Shown: one piece after another, positions 46,067 to 58,219 of the stretch | Layout: every line of letters starts with the position of its first letter | How positions within the stretch are numbered: the stretch's first letter is position 1 | Assembly (NCBI GenBank): GCA_963765555.1 | Contig: CAVXWX010000008.1 | Location: 62,001-126,000, forward strand | Reading direction: 5' to 3' | DNA length: 64,000 nt | Source of the DNA: JL08 sp963765555 | GTDB lineage: Bacteria > Pseudomonadota > Alphaproteobacteria > Rhodobacterales > Rhodobacteraceae | Made by a program: the position numbers and the translations under genes | Notes under the pieces: generated by a model | Told to the model about the DNA's origin: nothing | Databases searched by the model: none | The model's input: the letters and a program-made list of their open reading frames with translations, nothing else

Positions 46067-47303
46067 TCACAGGCCCAGTTGCTTTTCGCGGAACACCACA
46101 TAACGGATGCAGACCACGGACAAGGCGGATGTGATGAACATGATCCACAGCAGCGGCAACGCCCCCGTTTCCGGTGCCAGCAATGCGCCCGCCAGCGCGC
46201 TGAGCGCGGCACCGCCGCCGATCATGATCGCCCCGCCCAGACCCGATGCCGTGCCCGCCAGATGCGGGCGCACCGACAGCATACCGGCTGTGGCGTTGGG
46301 AATGCACAACCCGTTGCCCAAGCCCACAAAGGTCATCAGCCCGAAAAACACCAGCGCGCTGCCGTGTCCGGCCAGAAATATCGCCAGCGACAGGAAAAGG
46401 CCAAAGCTGCACAGGCCGCAGCCCCACTGGATCATGGCGTTGATGCCGAACCGTGTGGCAAAGCGTCCGGTCAGGAAATTGCCGGCGAAATAGCCGATCG
46501 CGGGCGCGCCGAAATAGATGCCCAGCGTGCTGGGTGACATGCCGAACACTTCGGATCCGACAAAAGGGGCGCCGCCCAGATAGGCAAAGAACGCCCCCGA
46601 CGACAGCGCCCGAGGACAGCGAATAGCCCCAGAACCGTGGTGCGCGCAGAAGTTCGGGGTATTCGCGATATTGCTGGCCCAGCGTCCGGCCACTTTTCGC
46701 GGCCGTTTCGCCCAGATCGACATAGGTCAGCACCATGGTCAGCGCGCCCATTGCGAACAGCGCCCAGAAACTGGCGCGCCAGCCGAACGCTTCGTCCAGA
46801 ACGCCGCCGATGGCGGGGCTGATCATCGGCACCACGGCCATCCCCATGGTGACATAGCCGATCATCGATGCGGCGCGGTCTTGCGGGTACATGTCGCGCA
46901 CCACGGCGCGGCTGAGGACCATGGCGATGGCGACAACGGCCTGACACATGCGGAAGAACAGGAACACCTCGGCGTTGGGCGCAAAAAGGCAGCCCAGCGT
47001 GGCCAGCAGGAACAGGCCCAAGCCCCACAAGATCACAGGGCGCCGCCCGAACTTGTCCGAGATCGGCCCGACAATGATCTGCAACACCGCGTTGACGCCA
47101 AGATACACCGCGACCGAAAGCTGCATCAGCCGGTAATCGGTCTGGAAATAGTCGGTCATGTTGGGCAGGCTGGGCAGAAAGATGTTCATCGCCATCGCCG
47201 AGATACTGGCAAGCAGGATCAGCGTGGCAATATGCGGAGCGGTGGTGCGGTCCAGAAATCGAACAGCCGGCGCTTGCGCAGTCTGGTGTGACGCATCGGG
47301 CAT
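46067..47303 (-). CDS. Bcr/CflA-type MFS exporter, frameshifted
   Basis: About 411 residues with twelve predicted helices and MFS motif A ('GPISDKFGRRPVILWG'). It resembles Bcr/CflA drug or cysteine exporters. One extra base near 46610 breaks the frame at 'YSLSS-ALSSGAFFAY'. It lies between pccR and pccB and diverges from pccB, sharing the TTTGCAAA region. Whether PccR controls it is untested. Confidence 0.87.
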
Positions 47304-47372
47304 GACCCAGACCTATGCCTGCGTCGCGGCCTTGTCCAGACAGAATGAACCGATCAGTTCAAATCGTGTTAA

Positions 47373-47428
47373 TTTGCAAATTTGCATTATGCAAAAAGAC
47401 TTTGAAAATAGATTTGCAAATTTGCCAA
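47373..47428. promoter_or_regulatory. Candidate PccR operator upstream of pccB
   Basis: TTTGAAAA-TAGA-TTTGCAAA (47401-47420) matches TTTGCAAA-N4-TTTGCAAA with one change. Another TTTGCAAA with an adjoining TTTGCATTATGCAAA palindrome lies at 47373-47395, and TTTGCCAA follows at 47421. The block is 64 to 119 bp before the pccB start and 70 bp from the MFS start. Confidence 0.78.
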
Positions 47429-47491
47429 ATTGGACTTTGGCCGCAGCGCAGAAAAGTTTAAGGTCGCGCAACATTATAAAAGGGTCCCGCC

Positions 47492-49026
47492 ATGAAAGAT
47501 ATCCTGTCCCAACTCGAAGATCGCCGCGACGCCGCCAGACTGGGCGGCGGGCAAAAGCGGATCGATGCGCAGCACGGGCGCGGCAAGCTGACCGCGCGGG
47601 AACGGATTGATCTGCTGCTGGACGAGGGCAGTTTTGAAGAATTCGATATGTTCGTCACCCACCGCTGCACCGATTTTGGCATGGAAAAACAAAAGCCTGC
47701 GGGCGATGGTGTGGTCACGGGCTGGGGCACGGTCAATGGCCGTCTGGTCTATGTGTTCAGTCAGGATTTTACCGTTCTGGGCGGGTCGGTGTCCGAAACC
47801 CACGCGCAGCAAGATTTGCAAGATCATGGATATGGCCATGGAAAACGGCGCGCCGGTGATCGGCATCAACGACAGCGGCGGCGCGCGCATTCAGGAAGGC
47901 GTGGATTCGCTGGCCGGTTATGGCGAGGTGTTCCAGCGCAATATCATGGCCAGCGGCGTGGTGCCGCAGATCAGCCTGATCATGGGGCCATGTGCGGGCG
48001 GGGCGGTGTATTCCCCCGCGATGACCGATTTCATCTTGATGGTCAAAGACAGCTCTTACATGTTCGTGACCGGGCCGGACGTGGTGAAAACCGTGACCAA
48101 CGAACAGGTGACCGCCGAAGAACTGGGCGGGGCCAGCACCCACACCAAAAAATCATCCGTCGCCGATGCCGCGTTTGAAAACGATGTCGAGGCGCTTGGC
48201 CGAGGTCCGCCGCCTGATCGATTTCCTGCCGCTCAGCAACCGCGAAAAGCCGCCCGTGCGCCCGTTCTTCGATGATCCCGACCGGATCGAGGCATCGCTG
48301 GACACGCTGGTGCCGGAAAACCCCAACAGCCCCTATGACATGAAGGAACTGATCGTCAAACTGGCGGACGAGGGCGATTTTTACGAAATTCAGGAAGAAT
48401 TCGCGCATAACATCATCACCGGCTTCATCCGCCTTGAAGGGCAGACCGTGGGCGTTGTTGCCAACCAGCCGATGGTGCTGGCGGGCTGTCTGGATATCGA
48501 CAGCAGCCGCAAGGCCGCGCGGTTTGTGCGGTTCTGCGATGCGTTCGAAATTCCGATCCTGACGCTGGTCGATGTGCCCGGTTTCATGCCCGGCACCAGC
48601 CAGGAATATGGCGGCGTGATCAAGCACGGTGCGAAACTGCTGTTCGCCTATGGCGAGGCGACGGTGCCCAAGGTCACCGTAATCACCCGCAAGGCCTATG
48701 GCGGGGCCTATGTGGTGATGTCGTCCAAGCATCTGCAGGGCGATTTCAACTATGCGTGGCCCACATCCGAAATGGCGGTGATGGGGGCCAAGGGCGCGAC
48801 CGAAATCATCCACCGCGCCGATCTGGGCGATCCTGAAAAGCTGGCCAAACACACCGCCGATTACGAAGCGCGGTTTGCCAACCCGTTTGTCGCCGCCGAA
48901 CGCGGGTTCATCGACGAGGTGATCCAGCCCCGCAGCACCCGCAAACGCGTCGCCCGCGCCTTTGCATCCCTGCGCAAGAAGCGCAAACAGATGCCGTGGA
49001 AAAAGCACGATAATATTCCGTTGTGA
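47492..49026 (+). CDS. pccB: Propionyl-CoA carboxylase beta subunit, two frameshifts
   Basis: Carboxyltransferase that moves CO2 from biotin to propionyl-CoA, giving methylmalonyl-CoA. About 510 residues after removing one extra base near 47810 and one near 48198. Motifs: 'GKLTARERIDLLLDEGSFEE', 'GINDSGGARIQEGVDSLAGYGEVF', 'MGPCAGGAVYSPA' and 'DVPGFMPGTSQEYGGVIKHGAKLL', the two acyl-CoA and biotin oxyanion regions. TTTGCAAA operators lie upstream. The alpha subunit follows 2.8 kb downstream on the same strand. Confidence 0.93.
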
Positions 49027-49037
49027 GGGGTGAAATC

Positions 49038-49455
49038 GTGACGGACACACTTAAGACATTCGGCTTAGCGTTCGCGTTGGCGTCGACAATGATGCTGACC
49101 GCCGCCCATGCGGGCGCAGAATGCAGAAAGAAACCTGAAATAAGTCTGAGTGATGGATCGAAAGGATGCGTTCTGGCGGTTGAGGTCACAGAATTCACAA
49201 CAACGTATTCCTGGCAGGGAGATCCTGGCATTAATCGCTTTCTGCCAAGCCCGGAGTTCGAATGAGGGTGGATTGGTTGCCATAAAGATCACAAGCGAGA
49301 AAGACGCCAGCTCTCTTCGCAACAGTACCATACGACGCCGAGCCCGTGAGGTCTGCAAAAGCTATCGGGGCAACTTTCCTGAATTGGCCAAGTCGCAGAA
49401 CAAACCGTTTATGGCAGTCCTCTTCATTTGGGAGAAATACCCAAAGAAGGCCTGA
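49038..49455 (+). CDS. Secreted protein of unknown function, frameshifted
   Basis: A GTG start with GAGGGG upstream opens a signal peptide ('LKTFGLAFALASTMMLTAAHA'-like). The first frame stops at 49265; a second frame, shifted +1, continues to 49455. Removing one base near 49236 ('GIN-AFCQARSSNEGG') gives one 138-residue protein with four cysteines, ending 'FMAVLFIWEKYPKKA'. Lower GC and more Lys/Ser than the neighbours. No family recognised; the fusion is inferred. Confidence 0.5.
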
Positions 49456-49520
49456 ACCAAGCGGATTTCACATCTTCGCAAAGCCTATTTCACGAAAAGC
49501 TGCTGGGAGCTGAAACAATC

Positions 49521-49919
49521 ATGACCCAACTCTTCAAAAATCAGGCCTTCACCATCGCCCATGCCGATGATGGCAAATTTCAGGGCGCGGGGTTGCGGCC
49601 GTTTTTTGAATACCGTGATCTGGGCATCAAGGACGCGACCAAGGGCGCCTATGGCGCACATGTGATCCGCGCGGTGCCGGGGATGGAAAGCCCTGCGGCA
49701 TGGCATTCCCATGATCTGGACTTTCAGATGGTCTATGTCACCCAAGGCTGGGTGGTGTTCGAATATGAAGGGCAGGGCGAACAGATGCTGCGCGCGGGTT
49801 CGTGCGTGCTGCAACCCCCCGGTATCAAACACCGCGAGGTGCGCCATTCCGATGATATGGAGTTGATCGAGATCATATCGCCCGCCGATTTTCACACAGA
49901 GGATGAAACCGCGCCGTGA
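49521..49919 (+). CDS. Cupin-domain protein
   Basis: A 132-residue single-domain cupin. Metal-ligand candidates are 'WHSHDLDFQMVYV' (about 58-70) and the His of 'PPGIKHREVRHSDD' in cupin motif 2. Probably binds a divalent metal; substrate unknown. Its TGA overlaps the GTG start of the next gene. Confidence 0.85.
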   Translation: MTQLFKNQAFTIAHADDGKFQGAGLRPFFEYRDLGIKDATKGAYGAHVIRAVPGMESPAAWHSHDLDFQMVYVTQGWVVFEYEGQGEQMLRAGSCVLQPPGIKHREVRHSDDMELIEIISPADFHTEDETAP

Positions 49920-50383
49920 ATGCATCTGCGGCATATGGACAGACGCAGGGTTTTTCCCCGCGTCACGCCCCCCCGACGGGAGGAGCCCGGAAACGGGGTT
50001 GGGGGGGCGGTGTTGCCGCGTCTGTTGTCTGGGCGGCTTCGGCCCTGCGCGCACAGGGTGTGCCATCCGGCCAGACGGTGGAATTGCAAGAGGTGCTGCT
50101 GGACGAAACCAGCGGACAAACGGTTGTGCGTTTCCGGTTTCTGGCCCCTGCGATTGCGCGTGACGGCGGCACTATCTCGTTCACCGATGCCGAACTGGAT
50201 ATGGCCCATCTGTGCGAAACCGTGGCGCTGCCCTACATCGCCGAACAGGGGATCGCGGCGGGCAAGGTGATCATCTCGCTGGCCGACCGCGCGGTTGAAT
50301 TCGGCACGCCCGATCCCGACGCCACACAGTTTTTCGAAGGCTACAGGCTGGAAAACAGCACCTGCATCTGGGAGGGTTTTTGA
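49916..50383 (+). CDS. DUF6497 family protein, uncertain N-terminus
   Basis: The C-terminal 110 residues match the DUF6497 family of Rhodobacteraceae: 'GQTVELQEVLLDETSGQTVVRFRFLAPAIA', 'DMAHLCETVALPYI' and 'EFGTPDPDATQFFEGYRLENSTCIWEGF'. The first 30 codons are odd (Gly/Arg-rich, encoded by a GC-rich hairpin), and a proper signal peptide would start near 50010 in another frame, so the true start or a sequence error remains open. Confidence 0.65.
   Translation: MNASAAYGQTQGFSPRHAPPTGGARKRGWGGGVAASVVWAASALRAQGVPSGQTVELQEVLLDETSGQTVVRFRFLAPAIARDGGTISFTDAELDMAHLCETVALPYIAEQGIAAGKVIISLADRAVEFGTPDPDATQFFEGYRLENSTCIWEGF
49966..50009. repeat. GC-rich inverted repeat
   Basis: CGCCCCCCCGAC (49966-49977) pairs with GTTGGGGGGGCG (49998-50009), one G-T pair, around a GC-rich loop. 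It falls in the doubtful N-terminal part of the DUF6497 frame and may be an intergenic element. Confidence 0.5.
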
Positions 50384-50597
50384 TGCAACCACAATATGTT
50401 GCGCCCTCTTTTGAACGTGGGGCCGCTTCTGCGTCTTTGGAGTCACAGGGCAACAGCTTGCTTGGCGCCAGATATCTTTCGGCCTGCGTTTGCGCTAGAT
50501 TGACCTGCGGTGCTGCCGTGATGGCAGGCACTGGTATGTCGGGTGTTGTGCGGGCAATTTGCACCGCATCCCCCCGACCCAAACGCAGGAGACGCAG

Positions 50598-50744
50598 ATG
50601 TCAAACTACATCAAGCTACTTGCAGCATTCAGCTTTGTTGCTGTTGTTGCAGCCTGTGCGCAAGAGCCGGTCGAAGAAGAATACGTTATCATCGAACCTG
50701 AGCCAATCAGCCAGGAACCGGCCTATACAGGCAAGTACAAGTAA
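50598..50744 (+). CDS. Small acidic lipoprotein
   Basis: A 48-residue protein with a hydrophobic leader ending in the lipobox 'VAAC' (Cys20) and a mature part rich in Glu and Pro ('EEEYVIIEPEPISQEP'). GGAG lies 7 bp before the ATG. An envelope micro-lipoprotein of unknown function. Confidence 0.7.
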   Translation: MSNYIKLLAAFSFVAVVAACAQEPVEEEYVIIEPEPISQEPAYTGKYK

Positions 50745-50813
50745 GTATCGGGCAGGGCAGGCGGCAACGCTTGCCCTGATCCACCCCGCGCTGACCCCGA
50801 CAGGGGGTGTATC

Positions 50814-51164
50814 ATGCTGAAACATCGCGGGTTTCCGGGCCGTTTGCCCGGATCTGATTTCCAGTTCACCATCCGGCGGCCCAACCCCAAAGGCGTGACC
50901 CCGCTGACGCGGCGCGAACGTTATGCCGACCGCCGCCCGCCCGACCGGCGCGCCGATGCGGCATTCATGGCGGCGCTGTGGGAGCATTTCGGCGATCAGC
51001 CGTTCGAGCGCGGCAATCTGGATGCGGGACGCCTCAGCTGGCTGTTCGGGCGCGAGGTGGTGCCGGCGCAGGATCCGTTTGATCCGGCGGATTACGAGTC
51101 GCTTTTGAAGATCAACGAAGCCGTGGCACGCGCGTCGTTTCCCGAAGTATTTGAGGGAATTTGA
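50814..51164 (+). CDS. Conserved-looking hypothetical protein
   Basis: A 116-residue soluble protein. The N-terminal half is basic ('RRPNPKGVTPLTRRERYADRRPP'), the C-terminal half acidic and helical. No motif is recognised. GC content and codon use match the genome, which supports a real gene. Confidence 0.55.
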   Translation: MLKHRGFPGRLPGSDFQFTIRRPNPKGVTPLTRRERYADRRPPDRRADAAFMAALWEHFGDQPFERGNLDAGRLSWLFGREVVPAQDPFDPADYESLLKINEAVARASFPEVFEGI

Positions 51165-51501
51165 GCACTATGTCGCTGAACGCGCATCACAATCGGCAGA
51201 ATGCAGCCCAAAATTCGGGGGCGGACCCATTCCATTTGGCGTGCGCGGATTTGGACGGCAATGTCACCCGTGCAGCGCCTGTCTCCATCCAGATAGCGCG
51301 CAAGTTGCAACACTACCGTACCCCTTCCCTTGACGGCCGGTGGGCAGATTTTTCTGCTTCACCGGTCGCCATTGGGGCGCGCAGGCCCGATTATGCGCGA
51401 CACTTGGCGTATTTGCCGCCCGTGATGCAAAATACCTTGCCTCTGGGCGTGGTTATGTCATCTCTGCACTACGAGCAGTCAGGCAAAAAAGGAAAAATCC
51501 G
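51165..51501. other. Intergenic region, no gene recognised
   Basis: About 340 bp before the small glycine-rich lipoprotein. Short frames here have no coding character. Two isolated TTGCA/TGCAAA segments occur but do not form a full PccR motif. Confidence 0.55.
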
Positions 51502-51705
51502 ATGCCAATTCTCAAATGGACATCCGCAATCGTTGTGTGCGCCGGGCTTGCAGCCTGTGGCGATACGACCGGTGAACAGGCGCTTGTGGGCGCAGGGGCC
51601 GGTGTGGGCGCCGCGCTGTTGCTGGACACCAACCCGTTTGCCACAGCGGCCATCGGTGCCGCCGGTAGCGTCATCTATTGCGAACAAAACCCGGGCAAAT
51701 GCTAA
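51502..51705 (+). CDS. Small lipoprotein with glycine-zipper-like segment
   Basis: A 67-residue protein with a lipobox 'LAAC' (Cys19) and a Gly/Ala-rich helix ('ALVGAGAGVGAALLLDTNPF', then 'ATAAIGAAGS'), ending with a Cys pair ('YCEQNPGKC'). AAGGA lies 9 bp before the ATG. It probably associates with the outer membrane. Confidence 0.75.
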   Translation: MPILKWTSAIVVCAGLAACGDTTGEQALVGAGAGVGAALLLDTNPFATAAIGAAGSVIYCEQNPGKC

Positions 51706-51831
51706 TCTTCTGATCGCGTCGGGCACCCGCCCGCCGCGTTCGGATCATCCGTGTCACGATCTGACAGCCACGCACCTTCGGGCGCGTGGCCGTTTGGCGT
51801 GCGACCACTCCATCACCAAAAGGGACAGAAT

Positions 51832-53834
51832 ATGTTCAATAAGATCCTGATCGCAAATCGGGGCGAAATCGCCTGCCGTGTTATCAAATCCGCCCGCAAG
51901 ATGGGCATATCGACCGTTGCGATCTATTCAGACGCTGACAAACAGGCGCTGCATGTCCAGATGGCGGACGAAGCCGTCCATATCGGCCCGCCCCCCGCCA
52001 ACCAGTCGTATATCGTGATCGACAAGGTGATGGAGGCGATCCGCGCAAGCGGCGCACAGGCGGTGCATCCGGGCTACGGGTTCCTGTCGGAAAACTCCAA
52101 ATTCGCCGAAGCCCTGGCCGCAGAAGGCGTGGCCTTTATTGGCCCACCCGTCGGTGCCATCGAAAAGATGGGCGACAAGATCACATCAAAGAAGATCGCG
52201 CAGGAGGCCGGGGTCAGCACCGTGCCCGGGTATATGGGTCTGATTGAAGACGCCGACGAGGCGGTGAAAATCAGCAACGAAATCGGCTATCCTGTCATGC
52301 TCAAGGCGTCTGCCGGTGGCGGCGGCAAGGGCATGCGCATCGCATGGAATGACGAAGAGGCGCGCGAGGGCTTCCAAAGCTCCAAGAACGAAGCGGCAAG
52401 TTCGTTCGGGGATGACCGGATTTTTATCGAGAAATTCGTAACCCAGCCCCGCCATATCGAAATTCAGGTGCTGTGTGACAGCCATGGCAACGGCATCTAT
52501 CTGGGCGAGCGTGAATGCAGCATCCAGCGCCGCAACCAGAAGGTTGTGGAGGAAGCCCCCAGCCCGTTTCTGGACGAGGCGACGCGCCGCGCCATGGGCG
52601 AACAGGCCGTCGCGCTGGCGCAAGGCCGTGGATTACACCAGCGCGGGCACGGTTGAATTCATCGTCGATGGTGACAAGAATTTCTATTTCCTTGAAATGA
52701 ACACCCGCCTTCAGGTGGAACACCCCGTGACCGAACTGATCACCGGCGTTGATCTGGTGGAACAGATGATCCGCGTCGCCAATGGCGAAAAGCTGAGCAT
52801 CACCCAGAAAGATGTGAAACTGAACGGTTGGGCGATTGAAAACCGTCTTTATGCCGAAGATCCCTATCGCGGGTTTCTGCCGTCGATTGGCCGCCTGACG
52901 CGCTATCGCCCGCCGGCCGAGGTGGCCGAGGACAGCCACGTGGTGCGCAATGATACCGGTGTCTACGAGGGCGGCGAGATCAGCATGTATTACGACCCGA
53001 TGATCGCCAAACTGTGCACATGGGCCCCGACCCGCGCAGACGCGATTGAACGCATGCGCGTGGCACTGGACAGTTTCGAGGTAGAGGGCATTGGCCACAA
53101 CCTGCCGTTTCTGGCAGCGGTGATGGATCACCCGATCTTTGTCGCGGGCGATATGACCACGGCCTTTATCGAAGAACAGTTTCCCGACGGGTTTCAGGGT
53201 GTCGAACTGGCCGAAGCTGATTTGCGAAGGATCGCGGCATCCTGCGCTGCGATGCACCGCGTTGCCGAAATTCGCCGCGCGCGCGTATCGGGGCGGATGG
53301 ACAACCACGAACGCAAGGTCGGTCGTGACTGGAACGTGGCTGTGCAGGGCCACAGCTTATGACGTGACCATTGACGCAGACAAGGCCGGCGCGACCGTGC
53401 GATTTGAGGACGGAACATCACACCGCGTGACCAGCAATTGGACCCCGGGCGATCAGCTGGCGATGCTGACGGTGGATGATGCGCCGCTGGTGTTGAAGGT
53501 GGGCAAGGTCAGCGGCGGGTTCCGTATCCGCAGCCGCGGGGCAGATCTGAAGGTGCATGTGCGCACCCCGCGTCAGGCCGAACTGGCCGCGAAAATGCCG
53601 GAAAAACTGCCCCCCGACACCTCGAAAATGCTGCTGTGCCCGATGCCGGGCCTGATCGTCAAAGTGAACGTCGAAGTGGGCGACGAGGTTCAGGACGGGC
53701 AAGCGCTGTGCACCGTCGAGGCGATGAAGATGGAAAACATCCTGCGCGCCGAACGCAAGGGCATTGTCTCCAAAATCAATGCCGGCGCGGGCGACAGCCT
53801 TGCGGTGGACGATGTCATCATGGAGTTCGAGTGA
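51832..53834 (+). CDS. pccA: Propionyl-CoA carboxylase alpha subunit (biotin carboxylase + BCCP), two frameshifts
   Basis: About 667 residues: biotin carboxylase N-domain, ATP-grasp with 'KASAGGGGKGMRI' (about 157-169) and 'ECSIQRRNQKVVEEAPSP', biotin carboxylase C-domain ('NTRLQVEHPVTELITG'), a BT linker domain and a C-terminal biotinyl domain with the biotinylated Lys in 'EAMKMEN' (about residue 632). One extra base at 52621 and one near 53354 break the frame. Works with PccB to make methylmalonyl-CoA. Located 2.8 kb downstream of pccB. Confidence 0.93.
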
Positions 53835-53840
53835 GACTGA

Positions 53841-54428
53841 ATGCTGCCCGTCGAATGGATAGGCCCGGCCATTATCGCCGCCGTGATTGCGGCGTTGATC
53901 AATGTGGCGGGTTGGTTCGTGACCGGGCAGCGCGAAGTCAGACGCGACCGGCGCCGCCGCCGCGAACGGCGCGAAGACCTGCAAATCGCCCTGCGTGCCG
54001 AAATCCAGCATTACGTGGATATTCTATCAAATCCCGGCTTCGATCTGCGCGAGGTTTGGGCCGAAGTGGTAGGGCAGATGGAAACCGATGAAGAATATGC
54101 CCCGTTCGTGCCGTCCGAACGCAATGACACTGTGTTCAAGACGGTCCTGACCGATATCAGCATCCTGCCCGAACAGGTGATCGGGCCGGTGGTGCGATAT
54201 TACAATCAGGTGTTCGCCATCGAGGCGATGATTGATGATCTGCGGTCTTACAAGTTTGACGGTATGGATCAGGAACAGCGAATCAAGATGTACACGGATT
54301 ACATCTCGCTCAAGCTGGAAGCGCTGGATCAGGGCAATCAGGCGATTGAAACGTTAAACAACAGTATTGGCGCGCCCAATGGCGCAGCCATCAATACCCC
54401 GGGCGCGGCCCGGTCTGGCCAGTTCTAG
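53841..54428 (+). CDS. Membrane-anchored hypothetical protein
   Basis: A 195-residue protein with one N-terminal helix (about 8-28), a very basic stretch ('RREVRRDRRRRRERRED'-like) and a long helical soluble domain. It starts 6 bp after pccA, so it is probably co-transcribed. No family function is recognised. Confidence 0.75.
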   Translation: MLPVEWIGPAIIAAVIAALINVAGWFVTGQREVRRDRRRRRERREDLQIALRAEIQHYVDILSNPGFDLREVWAEVVGQMETDEEYAPFVPSERNDTVFKTVLTDISILPEQVIGPVVRYYNQVFAIEAMIDDLRSYKFDGMDQEQRIKMYTDYISLKLEALDQGNQAIETLNNSIGAPNGAAINTPGAARSGQF

Positions 54429-54568
54429 GAGGCGGTGATTTCGGCGTTTTCGACATATCCGGTCACTCCTGACACGAGGGCACAGTATGTGCCTGTTTCA
54501 CTTGCTAATATAGGGCATCGCTGCCTGTTATGCAATGAAACCCACACAGTGCAGAACCGGCGGCCCGG

Positions 54569-55012
54569 TTATTGTCCGCGTCGTTCCTGCACTTCGCGCT
54601 GGCGCACAGGCATCTTGTCAATCACCCGCGTCAGTTCGCGCACGGTATACGGGGCCGGTTTGCGCAGTTTGACACCGCCGTCCTTGCCGACAAGCACCAG
54701 TGTAAAGCCGCGCGGGCGCAGTTTCGTGCGGACCACTGATTTTGCTGCAGGGTCTGTATCGGTCAAAACCACGACATCGCGTTCGTCCAGCATTTCAAGC
54801 TCTTTTTCCAGCAATTCGATCTGTTCGATGAATCGCGGATCTGCGGGGGTGTCCGCAAACACGATCACGGGCCGCTTTATCCATAAAAATTCGCTTAAAT
54901 CCGTGCTTTCAGCGGGTCGGATCAGCGGCAGATCCGTCGGATCAACCGGGCCTGTCGCACCGGCTGGCAATGCGAGAAATCCGGCTAAAACAAGGGCTAA
55001 CGTGTGTTTCAT
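54569..55012 (-). CDS. DUF4174 exported protein
   Basis: A 147-residue protein with a signal peptide (about 1-20) and a thioredoxin-like DUF4174 domain: 'LSEFLWIKRPVIVFADTPADPRF', 'LVGKDGGVKLRKPAPYTVREL'. No redox Cys pair is present, so it is not a thiol oxidoreductase. AGGAG lies 6 bp before the ATG. Confidence 0.85.
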   Translation of the reverse strand: MKHTLALVLAGFLALPAGATGPVDPTDLPLIRPAESTDLSEFLWIKRPVIVFADTPADPRFIEQIELLEKELEMLDERDVVVLTDTDPAAKSVVRTKLRPRGFTLVLVGKDGGVKLRKPAPYTVRELTRVIDKMPVRQREVQERRGQ

Positions 55013-55189
55013 AATGTCTCCTGCTAATCGCAATATAGGGGGCAATTTCGGGAATGCGAACACAGATCGTCGTGATGTTGCACAAAACGACTATGTTAAG
55101 CGCTTTGTCAGGGGTTTAACGCCATGATGGCCGCCATCCCAAGGATCGGGCCGGACTGGGCGGCCCTGTGGCGACAGGCGGGCGCATTA

Positions 55190-56090
55190 ATGGACGTGAT
55201 ATTGCATATCGGGGCACATCGCACCGGCACGACGACCTTTCAGGATTACATGCGGCGCAACCTGACCGAATTGAACGCGATGGGAACAGGGTTCTGGGGG
55301 CCACGCCGAACCCGGCGCGGTGTGTTTGCCGGAATTCTGCCAAAGCCGGGGGCGGCGACGGGGCGCAACCTTCAAAAACGCGGGATCGGGCGGGTCAAAC
55401 TGGGGTGCGCGCGGGCCTGCACGCGGGGCCACACACATCTGGTGATCAGTGACGAAAACATGATCGGGTCGGTGTGCGGCAATCTGGACAAAGATGCGCT
55501 TTATCCGGCGGTTGGCGAACGGATGGCCCGTTTTGCACCCGCATTTGAAGATCAAAAAACCAGGGTTTTTCTGACCATCCGCGCACTGGATCGGTATTGG
55601 GTGTCGGCCTTGGGGTTTGCGATCACGCGCGGGCGCGGTGTGCCGGACAAGGCAGACCTTGATCGCTTGGTGCAGGGGCGCCGCAGTTGGCGCGATGTCA
55701 TTACCGATGTTGCCTGCGCCATGCCATACGCGGACATAACCGTGCTGCCCTTCGAAAACTATGTCGGCCAGCCTGATGTGCAACTGGCGCTGATGACAGG
55801 GCGGGCGGGGCCGGCGACGCATGCGCGAAACTGGTGCAACGCCACCCCCGAACCGGATACGCTGCGTCAGATGGTGGCGGCCCGTGGTCAGACCAGCACA
55901 GGCCTGACCGGCACGGAACGCTGGTATCCGTTTGATGCCGCGCAAACCGCGCAACTGCGCGAAACCTATCTGGACGATCTGTTCTGGCTGCGCACCGGCG
56001 CCGACGGATTGGCCAATTTCACCCAGGGAACAGGGGCGAACAGGACGGGGATCAATCCCGCCATCGCCCGGAATGCAAGAGGACATGGAT

Positions 56091-56119
<29 letters not shown>
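55190..56119 (+). CDS. P-loop sulfotransferase-like protein
   Basis: About 309 residues beginning MDVILHIGAHRTGTTTFQ, whose 'GAHRTGTT' is the 5'-PSB (PAPS) loop of sulfotransferase-like proteins. An ATG 22 codons upstream (55124) is possible. The 3' end overlaps the mutase gene by 29 bp. The acceptor substrate is unknown. It is an accessory gene inside the propionyl-CoA cluster. Confidence 0.72.

Positions 56120-58218
<2,099 letters not shown>

Positions 58219-58219
<1 letters not shown>

Noticed and set aside
51165..51501. PccR operator before pccA
   Set aside because: Only isolated TGCAAA-like half sites occur; there is no TTTGCAAA pair with the right spacing.
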